Shown: positions 60,801 through 64,000 of the stretch, piece after piece
Layout: each line of letters starts with the position of its first letter
Position numbering within the stretch: the first letter of the stretch is position 1
DNA from: Timema cristinae
Lineage: Eukaryota; Arthropoda; Insecta; Phasmatodea; Timematidae
Assembly: GCA_039000515.1 (NCBI GenBank)
Contig: JBCFYV010000001.1
Span: 28,851,048 to 28,915,047, forward strand
Direction: 5' to 3'
DNA: 64,000 bases
The notes under the pieces: model-generated
The model's input: only the letters and a program-made list of their open reading frames with translations
What the model was told of the DNA's origin: nothing
The model's database searches: none
Made by a program: the position numbers and the translations under genes

Positions 60801-61477
60801 TTACATATTTTTTTATCAATTTTTTTTACATATTTAAATAATATCTGCTCAATAATTGATGTCCGTGTATGACACTTGATACAAAATAAAATTGTGGCTT
60901 AATTATGGTGACATAAATACAAAACAAAGGTTTTAAAAAGTTCATTTACTTTTCTAATGTAGTATTCCCAAAAGGAATTTATTTAATATATTAAAAATAC
61001 AAATATAAATATAACAACAACAGTTTAGTGACTTTGCCCCATTAATAAATAGAAAAAAAAAAAAAAAAAAAACAACATTCACAATATTAAAAATATGGTA
61101 GATAAAATATTAACATTAATTAATTATTCTACAAACATTCTTTATGTATTTGGTGTACATAATTAGTATTAATGTCAATGTTTAGGTCCCGATGACGAGT
61201 TTGTATCGGCAGTCCTAAACGGTATCCCCCGAGAAGCAGTACAACGAGGTGTTTATCCAGAAACTGCCCTGAGAGAAAGGTTCCTGAAGATAGAACGTGA
61301 AGCACGGAGATTGGCCCTAGTGCCGGATACGGGGGCTTCGCTGCCTGTGTACTTCCTGTCTTATCTGCAGAGCTTCTTCCTTATCCCAAATGTTAGGACG
61401 ATTTCACAAGCTGAGCTTGGAGATGAACCTGTTAGCTTCGAAGAATTGGACACATATGACATATTACTTAGAGCTAG
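27755..61477 (+). CDS. MIC60: MICOS complex subunit MIC60 / mitofilin (13 coding exons, C-terminus beyond window)
   Basis: This is the core subunit of the MICOS complex at crista junctions: an inner-membrane protein whose bulk faces the intermembrane space. Thirteen exons join with matching phases into about 697 residues; human MIC60 has 758, so roughly 60-70 are missing. Order: transit peptide ([16 protein letters not shown] plus an S/R/Y-rich exon), Gly-rich linker, transmembrane helix about residues 78-97 ([20 protein letters not shown]), then [21 protein letters not shown] variable acidic stretch and a long charged coiled coil (about 310-550) follow. The start of the mitofilin domain reads [36 protein letters not shown] and [19 protein letters not shown]. 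Introns hold a Ty3 element, an hAT, a piggyBac fragment, SINEs, and two candidate microexons in intron 11. No lesion was found in any exon. Confidence 0.95.
28651..28793 (+). CDS. MIC60: MIC60 exon 2 (transit peptide)
   Basis: Acceptor TTTATAG, donor GTAAGC. Encodes [14 protein letters not shown] and [12 protein letters not shown], rich in R, S and Y without acidic clusters; phase 0 in, 2 out. Confidence 0.88.
29359..29524 (-). repeat. 3' LTR of the Ty3/gypsy element
   Basis: Shares GACAGAATGCCTCTTGT, CACAGAACATTATAATAAAG and AATTATCTTACA with the other LTR, with scattered substitutions and small indels that indicate age. Confidence 0.92.
30200..30850 (-). pseudogene. Ty3/gypsy integrase remnant
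   Basis: Minus strand reads a zinc-binding HHCC-type segment ([20 protein letters not shown], then CSACQLFR). The core follows ([20 protein letters not shown], then VVVSDNGPF and [20 protein letters not shown] across frame breaks). These are the D and DDE-context motifs of retroviral-type integrases. Confidence 0.85.
31000..31450 (-). pseudogene. Ty3/gypsy RNase H remnant
   Basis: Minus-strand pieces read [20 protein letters not shown] followed by [20 protein letters not shown], the standard RNase H region of Ty3 elements, with a stop just before. Confidence 0.8.
31900..32440 (-). pseudogene. Ty3/gypsy reverse transcriptase remnant
   Basis: Minus-strand 32244-32002 reads [20 protein letters not shown], then [17 protein letters not shown] and [14 protein letters not shown], the N-terminal half of a Ty3 reverse transcriptase including the region around catalytic block A. 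Downstream frames are broken. Confidence 0.88.
32640..33000 (-). pseudogene. Ty3/gypsy zinc knuckle and aspartic protease remnant
   Basis: A nucleocapsid-like [20 protein letters not shown] and CxxC-type residues near 32900-33000 precede [20 protein letters not shown] near 32690-32755. DTGA is the protease active site. Confidence 0.8.
33259..33660 (-). pseudogene. Ty3/gypsy gag remnant
   Basis: Minus-strand open stretch with [20 protein letters not shown] and [20 protein letters not shown], the layout of the gag capsid domain in Ty3-like elements (short-lived helices then RxxFxxRxQ). Truncated at its start relative to a full gag. Confidence 0.82.
33805..33973 (-). repeat. 5' LTR of the Ty3/gypsy element
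   Basis: Begins (plus-strand view) TGTTATATGG and ends ATCTTACA; adjacent on its inner side to the primer-binding site. Confidence 0.92.
34486..34719 (+). CDS. MIC60: MIC60 exon 3 (transmembrane segment)
   Basis: Acceptor ATTTCAG, donor GTAAAC; phase 2 in, 2 out. Encodes the Gly-rich linker, the single transmembrane helix and [20 protein letters not shown], the most recognisable N-terminal MIC60 block. An apparent stop directly after the exon is intronic. Confidence 0.96.
34977..35245 (+). mobile_element. tRNA-derived SINE, family C
   Basis: Head CACCTTAGCTCAGTCGGTGG, B-box CCCGAGTTCGATTTC, linker ATGGCCGAAAAATTTATCAT, body to GGCTGGAAACAGTAATGGAT. The A-box/B-box layout resembles tRNA-Lys. 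No convincing target duplication. Confidence 0.75.
35500..35722. repeat. Dispersed repeat shared with 42488-42730
   Basis: Shares CATTGCTGCCATTGGACAAA, GGTTTCATTCTA and ATGCAATGCAACTTTC-like segments with 42488-42730. Class unknown; no long coding frame is conserved between the copies. Confidence 0.6.
36419..36522 (+). CDS. MIC60: MIC60 exon 4
   Basis: Acceptor TCTCACAG, donor GTAACT; phase 2 in, 1 out. Encodes [20 protein letters not shown], an acidic, poorly conserved segment after the membrane helix. The donor is chosen because only this site gives the phase required by exon 5. Confidence 0.85.
36606..36800 (-). mobile_element. Diverged family B SINE, minus strand
   Basis: Begins with the inverted tail ATCTTATTACTCATCCGGGC. 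It continues through the inverted body (GAGGAAATGGTATCCACATT) to a tRNA-like head with GGATTTGAACTC inverted near 36733. Age-worn; no target duplication seen. Confidence 0.5.
38400..38684 (+). mobile_element. tRNA-derived SINE, family C
   Basis: ATAGCTCCGTCGGTAGAGTG and GTTTGATTCCTGGCATGGCC give the A/B-box head; the body ends at CAGGCTTGAAACAGTGATGA. Similar to the copy at 34977. Confidence 0.72.
38760..39034 (+). mobile_element. tRNA-derived SINE, family A, copy 4, with 12-bp target duplication
   Basis: Full-length copy ending in (AAT)n, flanked by a perfect AACCAATGTTTG at 38748-38759 and 39035-39046. Open frames across it are not genes. Confidence 0.92.
39237..39465 (+). mobile_element. 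tRNA-derived SINE, family B
   Basis: Head with GGGGTTTGAATCCATGTTG, body CACCTTCTACACAAATGCTG, tail GCGTATAACCCGAAGGGGTA. No clear target duplication. Confidence 0.7.
39509..39767 (+). mobile_element. tRNA-derived SINE, family B, with 12-bp target duplication
   Basis: Head GCATCAGTGGTGTAGTTGCC, body CCCTCCACGCAAATGCGGGT, tail GTATAGCCCGAACAGG. Flanked by AACATAGGTGTT at 39497-39508 and 39768-39779. Confidence 0.9.
39985..40095 (+). CDS. MIC60: MIC60 exon 5
   Basis: Acceptor TTTTAG, donor GTAAG; phase 1 in, 1 out. Encodes [20 protein letters not shown], a variable acidic linker. Supported mainly by phase and splice sites. Confidence 0.85.
   Translation, partial: PQDLPLQVLLIRNLKFPKLIGLKFVCLILNNLMRLK
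40288..40455 (+). mobile_element. Short family C SINE
   Basis: CACCTTAGCTCATTCGGTAG and GGGCTCGATTCCTGTCACGG give the tRNA-like head; the body is shortened, missing the ATTGG..GTGG segment seen in other copies. Confidence 0.65.
41070..41222 (+). CDS. MIC60: MIC60 exon 6
   Basis: Acceptor ATTTTCAG, donor GTAAAA; phase 1 in, 1 out. Encodes [20 protein letters not shown] and [11 protein letters not shown]. Confidence 0.9.
41636..42017. repeat. MITE-like repeat (GATGGG...GACCCATTTCTAA family)
   Basis: Ends TAGCGATGGGATGCTCAAAT and ATTTGACCCATTTCTAA are roughly inverted, and the interior is AT-rich. Related pieces occur at 24010 and 46200. Confidence 0.45.
42488..42730. repeat. Dispersed repeat shared with 35500-35722
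   Basis: Same segments as the copy at 35500, including CATTGCTGCCATTGGACAAA and GGTTTCATTCTATCGGAACT. The open frame over it is not conserved in the other copy. Confidence 0.6.
43808..43946 (+). CDS. MIC60: MIC60 exon 7
   Basis: Acceptor TTTCTAG, donor GTAAGT; phase 1 in, 2 out. Encodes [20 protein letters not shown] and [13 protein letters not shown], start of the coiled-coil region. Confidence 0.93.
44006..44270 (+). mobile_element. Two adjacent family C SINE copies
   Basis: A degraded copy (ATTCCTTAGCTCAGTTGCTA, 44006-44140) is followed directly by a better one (TCCTTAGCTCAGTCATTAGC, GGGTTCGATTCCCGGCATGG, 44144-44270) truncated after the AAATGTGGGTTTACCC segment. Confidence 0.7.
44300..44455 (-). 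mobile_element. Family B-related SINE head, minus strand
   Basis: The reverse complement reads CGGTGGTCACATGGACTAAG, then CTGGACTGTCAATGACTG and GGGTTTGAATCCCGGTCG, as in the copy at 3588. The 3' tail is missing. Confidence 0.6.
44572..44776 (+). CDS. MIC60: MIC60 exon 8 (coiled coil)
   Basis: Acceptor CTAAATAG, donor GTGAGG; phase 2 in, 0 out. Encodes [40 protein letters not shown] and [14 protein letters not shown]. Reading on past the donor gives only a short spurious extension to a TAG. Confidence 0.95.
44893..46191 (+). mobile_element. hAT-type transposon with BED zinc finger remnant
   Basis: Ends CAAGGGTGCGGAATATGTCC (44893) and GAACATATTCTGCACCACTG (ends 46191) are inverted repeats. 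They are flanked by 8-bp repeats GCGATGAG (44885-44892) and GCGAGGAG (46192-46199), 7 of 8 matching. The interior encodes the N-terminal part of a transposase only. It is a 1.3-kb non-autonomous copy in MIC60 intron 8. Confidence 0.82.
45519..45975 (+). pseudogene. Truncated BED zinc finger transposase fragment (two frames)
   Basis: The first frame (45519-45752) has [20 protein letters not shown] followed by HP, a C-x2-C...H-x4-H pattern of BED type. The second (45745-45975, shifted one base) reads [19 protein letters not shown]. The catalytic core is absent. It lies wholly inside the hAT ends above. Confidence 0.65.
46200..46530. repeat. MITE-like repeat fragment (GATTCGA family)
   Basis: Contains AAGATTCAAGGATTCGAGAA and GGGATTCGATCCATCTTTAA, related to the repeats at 24010 and 41636. 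It adjoins the hAT element directly. Confidence 0.4.
46641..46881 (-). mobile_element. Family B SINE, minus strand
   Basis: Inverted tail TAGCACCGCATCTTATTACC, inverted body GAACCCACATTTGCAAAGAG, then an inverted head ending CACCGAGGCAATTGG. Full length but mutated. Confidence 0.75.
47278..47511 (-). mobile_element. Family B SINE, minus strand
   Basis: Inverted tail TAGCACCGCGTCTTACTACC and head GACCGAGATTCAAACCTCAA (inverted B-box). Weak flanking similarity GGCTACTATT/GGCTATTAAT may be a worn target duplication. Confidence 0.72.
48200..48640 (+). pseudogene. Penelope-like element reverse transcriptase fragment
   Basis: Reading across several frames: [67 protein letters not shown], then [18 protein letters not shown]. 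The LPxIHK and DVxxLYTNI motifs are characteristic of Penelope-like reverse transcriptases; the aspartate of TIDV is a catalytic residue. Multiple frameshifts and a truncated 5' end make it a relic. Its left border adjoins a stretch (AAAGCCCACCTAGGGATATA) also seen in foldbacks at 54420 and 60440. Confidence 0.75.
48585..49363 (+). repeat. Minisatellite of about 15 units of 50-53 bp, derived from the reverse transcriptase motif
   Basis: The first three units (48585, 48638, 48691) are 53 bp and almost identical, starting AACTGTTTTCTGGTCA and still coding [10 protein letters not shown]. Later units (about 50-52 bp) have CCCTAATATCATCACGG in the middle and CTGTACACTAACAACCACCT at the end. They show small C/G-run indels. 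The array starts exactly in the Penelope-like fragment. It lies in MIC60 intron 8. Confidence 0.92.
50301..50438 (+). CDS. MIC60: MIC60 exon 9
   Basis: Acceptor TTTCTTTCAG, donor GTAAAT; phase 0 at both ends. Encodes [12 protein letters not shown] and [20 protein letters not shown], coiled-coil region. Confidence 0.95.
50790..50905 (-). mobile_element. Family C SINE fragment, minus strand
   Basis: CCCGTTAATTCACCACTGTG and AAACCCGCATTTCACTAAAT match the inverted family C body; the head is lost. Confidence 0.5.
50972..51252 (-). mobile_element. tRNA-derived SINE, family A, copy 5, minus strand
   Basis: Begins with inverted (TTA)n and TAGCACCGCGTCTTACTACC, and ends at the inverted head CTAGACCGCCAGGTCACC. 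Flanked by TGTCCTAATGTT (50960-50971) and TGTCCTCATGTT (51253-51264), 11 of 12 matching. Confidence 0.9.
51380..51514 (+). CDS. MIC60: MIC60 exon 10
   Basis: Acceptor AATTTGCAG, donor GTAATG; phase 0 at both ends. Encodes [20 protein letters not shown] and [11 protein letters not shown], coiled coil. Confidence 0.94.
52138..52366 (+). CDS. MIC60: MIC60 exon 11 (coiled coil)
   Basis: Acceptor GGCACCAG, donor GTGAGG; phase 0 in, 1 out. Encodes [40 protein letters not shown] and [12 protein letters not shown], matching the MIC60 coiled coil just before the mitofilin C-terminal region. Confidence 0.96.
52745..53185. repeat. AT-rich MITE-like repeat (GGGTGTGCAAA...CAAAGC family)
   Basis: Starts GGGTGTGCAAATTCCACTTT and ends near GTTTCAAAGCTTCTC. 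Related copies of about 430-670 bp lie at 56945-57372, 61538-62015 and 62860-63526, with a left end at 51699. All are in MIC60 introns or near them. Confidence 0.5.
53266..54236 (-). mobile_element. piggyBac-like transposon fragment
   Basis: The right end (minus-strand 5' end) reads CCTGCCATCGGTCGAGGGGT going inward from 54236 and is bordered by TTAA at 54237, the piggyBac target. Minus-strand coding pieces near 53660-53266 include [31 protein letters not shown] and [20 protein letters not shown], like the N-terminal part of piggyBac transposases. The matching left end was not found; a TTAA at about 53233 is a weak candidate. Confidence 0.65.
54370..55210. repeat. Long foldback element split by a SINE
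   Basis: The left arm 54370-54632 and right arm 54645-54849 plus 55153-55210 are near-perfect complements around a 12-bp loop. They include AAGAAAGCCCATCTAGGGAA and its counterpart CCTAGGTGGGCTTTCTTCAC. A family A SINE has inserted in the right arm. Related single arms occur at 60370-60600 and 48190. Confidence 0.88.
54850..55141 (+). mobile_element. tRNA-derived SINE, family A, copy 6, inserted in the foldback
   Basis: Full-length copy with a (TAA)n end, flanked by TCTTCACCAAA at 54839-54849 and 55142-55152. The uninterrupted arm on the other side of the foldback shows the approximate pre-insertion sequence. Confidence 0.93.
56100..56178 (-). pseudogene. tRNA-like sequence (SINE head or tRNA pseudogene)
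   Basis: Minus strand reads GAGCTTAGTGGTAGAGCATT (A-box) and CCCTGGTTCGATTCCTGTAT (B-box) at tRNA-like spacing. The T-stem and acceptor stem have mismatches, so it is unlikely to be a working tRNA gene. Confidence 0.4.
56356..56364 (+). CDS. MIC60: Candidate 9-nt microexon A in MIC60 intron 11
   Basis: ACTGGAAAG is bounded by TTGGATAG and GTAAGC. In the phase 1 intron it would add D-W-K without changing the frame. It lies in a tandemly duplicated intron segment whose second copy keeps the same acceptor, nine-base core and donor. Not needed for the standard protein; expression unknown. Confidence 0.5.
56601..56609 (+). CDS. MIC60: Candidate 9-nt microexon B in MIC60 intron 11
   Basis: AATGGAAAG is bounded by CTCTTGGATAG and GTAAG, 245 bp downstream of microexon A. 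It would add E-W-K in frame. It may be an alternative to, or used together with, microexon A. Confidence 0.5.
56945..57372. repeat. AT-rich MITE-like repeat, second copy
   Basis: Begins AGGTGTGTAAAATCCATTTT and ends AGTTTTCAAAGCATCACACC; interior similar in layout to 52745-53185 (CTTATAATGATA, TAATTTGTGATGG). Confidence 0.5.
57543..57879. repeat. Imperfect foldback element
   Basis: AAGATGGAGGCATTTTACTA (left) and TAGTAAAATGCTTCCATCTT (right) are inverse, as are GAAGGAAGAATGATGG and CCATTATTCTTCC. A related arm lies at 14849-14895. Confidence 0.65.
58540..58716 (+). mobile_element. Truncated family B SINE after a G-run
   Basis: CAGGCCTCAATCCCTGGTC, body CTCCTCCCCACAAATGTGGT and a tail near TGCATGTAACCTGAACAGAT; the head is disrupted by a G homopolymer at 58509-58526. 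Confidence 0.5.
58899..59057 (+). CDS. MIC60: MIC60 exon 12
   Basis: Acceptor TTGTGTAG, donor GTAAGT; phase 1 at both ends. Encodes [40 protein letters not shown] and [12 protein letters not shown], start of the conserved mitofilin C-terminal region. Confidence 0.96.
59249..59450 (+). mobile_element. Family C SINE, internally shortened
   Basis: CACCTTAGCTCACTCAGCCG and the body TTGATAAATTGACGGCTGGG to CCTAGCAAGCCAGTAG. The B-box region is deleted between TACCTACAG and CCAAAAATTTATC. Confidence 0.65.
60299..60600. repeat. Family C SINE tail and single arm of the 54370 foldback family
   Basis: GGCCATAGGCTAGAAACAGT (60315) is the family C 3' end. About 60370-60600 carries CACCCACCTAGGGAAAGAGG and the CTATAGTAGAAACAGTAACA series, matching the left arm of the foldback at 54370 without its partner. 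Confidence 0.55.
61186..61477 (+). CDS. MIC60: MIC60 exon 13 (mitofilin domain)
   Basis: Acceptor TGTTTAG, donor GTGAGT; phase 1 in, 2 out. Encodes [59 protein letters not shown] and [13 protein letters not shown]. The expected following segment (Y-x-x-x-x-G-D..., last about 70 residues) is not found before 64000. Confidence 0.96.
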
Positions 61478-64000
61478 GTGAGTTTTTTTACTAGCTAGTT
61501 TTGGAGAGAATGGGTTAAAATTTAAGTTTAAATTAGGGATGTGCTAGTATTACAAATTTTGAATATAAGATGAGTTTTAATAGTTTTTTGATCTGAACTA
61601 AAAAATAATAATTCAAAACTTAAATTTTTTTATATCAAGTTTAATTAATTTTATTCAATCTTAGGATATTATTTCATATCAAACAAAGTACTTAAATATT
61701 TAAATTGTCCTAGTAAAATAAAAAATAACTTTTACGGCTATACTAAACGTAATTAAAAATTCAAATTTGTGTGATCATATTTTTTTCATAAAAAAATCAA
61801 CCTCAAAAATGTATATTTATGTGTATCGTTTGTACATAAATATATCACAAAAATTTAACTAATATTATTAGTAAAAATATTTTTTTATCTTTCTCAAACT
61901 TTAATAAAATTCCATATTTTCATTTAAACTTAAGTCAAACTCGACTCAAAATGAAAATGCATACTCACACACTCCTTATTTTAATGTAATGACTTGAACT
62001 TGCAGATATCAATAGATGTACAAAGTCCCACTTTTTGATTTTGAAGTAAGGCCTATGTGGGATCCAGAAACTTGGGCAGGAAATATTATTTTCTGTATAT
62101 TTTTTGGGGAAAAATTAGTTCTAAAAAGTTTTACCAAAGGAACCTTTATCCATGTTACCTTCTTTGGTGTGTTCATTAACAATATTATTTATTTATTTAC
62201 TAAGTTAAATTAACTATATCTTCATTTAAGTAAATGGGTACCATAAACTTCATTTGCTTTTATATTACAACTACTAATTCAAATCACTTTAAGAATAGTA
62301 TTCAAGATTTATAAATTTGGTGTTGGAAGAACAGTAGAGAGAATTCAAAAATATTTTTTTGCAGCCAACTTTGATAACATTTTACTTTATTATTATTGTT
62401 ATTTTTTAGGTATTGATAACATTCATTCTATCAAAAGTAACAGCTGCATTTCACATGACTTGACATATGAATATATTAAAATTGTTTTAGTAGCTTTAGT
62501 AACCAACTTCTACTGTTCTACCTACCAAAATCATACTAACTTTTCTTTTTCTAGTATTTTCTATAACTTTAATAAAGATTCATTTAGACATTGGTTCTCA
62601 ATGTTTAACACCTTATTCAAACCTATACATTTCGATTCTTTTCAGATCAAATTGCTATAAGTTTTTAATTTTTTAAACCCTTTTTTTTACCTTTATATTG
62701 AAATGAATGGGAAGGATAAGTTTGGTCTTAAATTATACAAATAAAAAAAGAGCCTAAATATGAAATTTTTTAAACTTTTTATTTTTTTTCTCATTTATTG
62801 TCTCGTTCCCTTGGGGATGTTATTTTCCACCCGAAAATTTTTCATTCAAAATTTTATTCCCACACAAGCCAAATTCAAAGCCAAATTGAATTATATCAAA
62901 TATTCCCAAAGCTGAATCAAAGTATGAAGGTAAAAAAAAAGTTTTGGAAACTATATTAAATCATTTTGAATAACTATTTAATTCCATGCAACCTGCTTTG
63001 AGGGCCGCATGGTCTAATGCGCTACTCTTGCAGTAGATTAGACTTCTGATGACATAGAGATCGAGGTGTGAACCTCGGTTGGGGGTTTTGCCAAAACGCT
63101 ATTCCATTCTCCCTCCAAACAAATTTGGGTACACTCCCTATAAATATAACCTGACTTAATCCCTAAAACCATTAATGCAATTAATACATAGTGGTGCTAA
63201 AAAATAAATATAAAACTTCATGCTTTAAATATAATTTACAAAATGTTATATTATAAAAAATGATTGGCACACTCTGTTTTAAGCTGAAAAGCTAAGTCAC
63301 TATAAAGTTATTATAACATCATATACTTTAATTACTCTAGAATATTGTCATGATAAGGTTGATTCACTATAATAAATAACTACACAAAATTACAAAAATT
63401 GAGCAGAAAAGTGCTTTTTAAATTGACATATGTTTTTTTGGAAAAACTTGGTATATTTTAAATCCGGTTAAAGCTGACAAATATTTGAATCAAAGACTTA
63501 AGTTTTCAAAGCTTCGAACACCTATAGTAGCTTTAGTAGAGCATCATTAATTCAAAATAATTGGCTACTGTTCCAGTCCGGATTATCGATTTGTTTGTAT
63601 TTTACAAAATACAGTACCTATACCAAAAATAAAAATATGAGCATTGATGGGATACGTACAAAAACTCAAATGTTAGGAAGAAAAATGTTCATTTTATTTC
63701 ACCAACAAACTTACAAAATTTTGTTATGGCTAAATATCAAAAATTATGAAGTAATATAATAAGGCAAAGTCTAAAAATAACAAAAGTTTCTAATTTTTTT
63801 TTTTAACAAGTGTTGAGGTGCTTTTTTTTTGGCAGCCATGTCTCTGATACATTGATACCACTAATATATTTGATTGGCAATTTGAATTTTTGATGTCTGA
63901 ATTATAAACACACTACTGTACTTTCAGTTCTCACACCTACAAAAATTTGTAATGTATTATCTAAGATTATGATTATAGGCTACAATATAATTTTTTAAGA
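61478..64000. other. MIC60 intron 13 (3' end outside window) with repeats
   Basis: No exon with the remaining mitofilin residues was found. AG sites at 62006 and 62370 lead straight into stops in the required phase. It holds MITE-like repeats (61538-62015; 62860-63526, ending AGCTTCGAACACCTATAG). A family B SINE lies at about 63000-63200 (head GGGCCGCATGGTCTAATGCG, body CCCTCCAAACAAATTTGGGT) inside the latter. Confidence 0.7.

Noticed and set aside
61979..62420. Possible last MIC60 exon after AG sites at about 62006 and 62370
   Set aside because: In the phase required by exon 13 both run into a stop within three codons and show no mitofilin similarity.

Overview
This is a eukaryotic nuclear window from an invertebrate animal. 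An arthropod is most likely, judging by gene structure and protein resemblance, but I cannot name the species. It is AT-rich, with short exons, canonical GT-AG introns of up to about 6 kb, and no bacterial gene organisation. Most of the DNA is intron or intergenic sequence filled with transposable elements. Nearly all short open frames are chance frames, SINE copies or transposon debris.

Three host genes can be reconstructed by matching exon frame, splice sites and intron phase. (1) About 5.6-13.3 kb, plus strand: the 3' half of a fumarylacetoacetate hydrolase-domain gene (FAHD2-like). Three exons are visible, the 5' end lies left of the window, and a one-base frameshift interrupts a conserved block. 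(2) 15.66-27.14 kb, minus strand: a complete four-exon gene for mitochondrial ribosomal protein bL35m (MRPL35). (3) 27.76 kb to beyond 61.48 kb, plus strand: MIC60/mitofilin (IMMT), the core MICOS subunit, with 13 coding exons (about 697 residues) and the last exon(s) outside the window. MRPL35 and MIC60 are head-to-head with 611 bp between start codons, so they probably share a bidirectional promoter region. All three genes suggest mitochondrial roles.

Mobile DNA: two related DNA transposons with 4-bp target duplications and terminal inverted repeats (7728-10961, decayed; 16693-21058, nearly intact with one in-frame stop). Two hAT elements with near-matching 8-bp duplications (22990-23676; 44893-46191). 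A structurally complete but coding-decayed Ty3/gypsy LTR element (29359-33973). A piggyBac-like fragment (53.3-54.24 kb). Degraded LINE pieces (11.7-13.9 kb). A Penelope-like reverse transcriptase fragment that runs into a minisatellite (48.2-49.36 kb). Several foldback elements. At least three tRNA-derived SINE families, several copies of which keep 10-14 bp target duplications.

The most interesting items are a duplicated pair of 9-nt candidate microexons inside MIC60, both in the correct phase, a minisatellite seeded by the catalytic motif of a Penelope-like reverse transcriptase, and the two sister transposons that share an unusual transposase signature.
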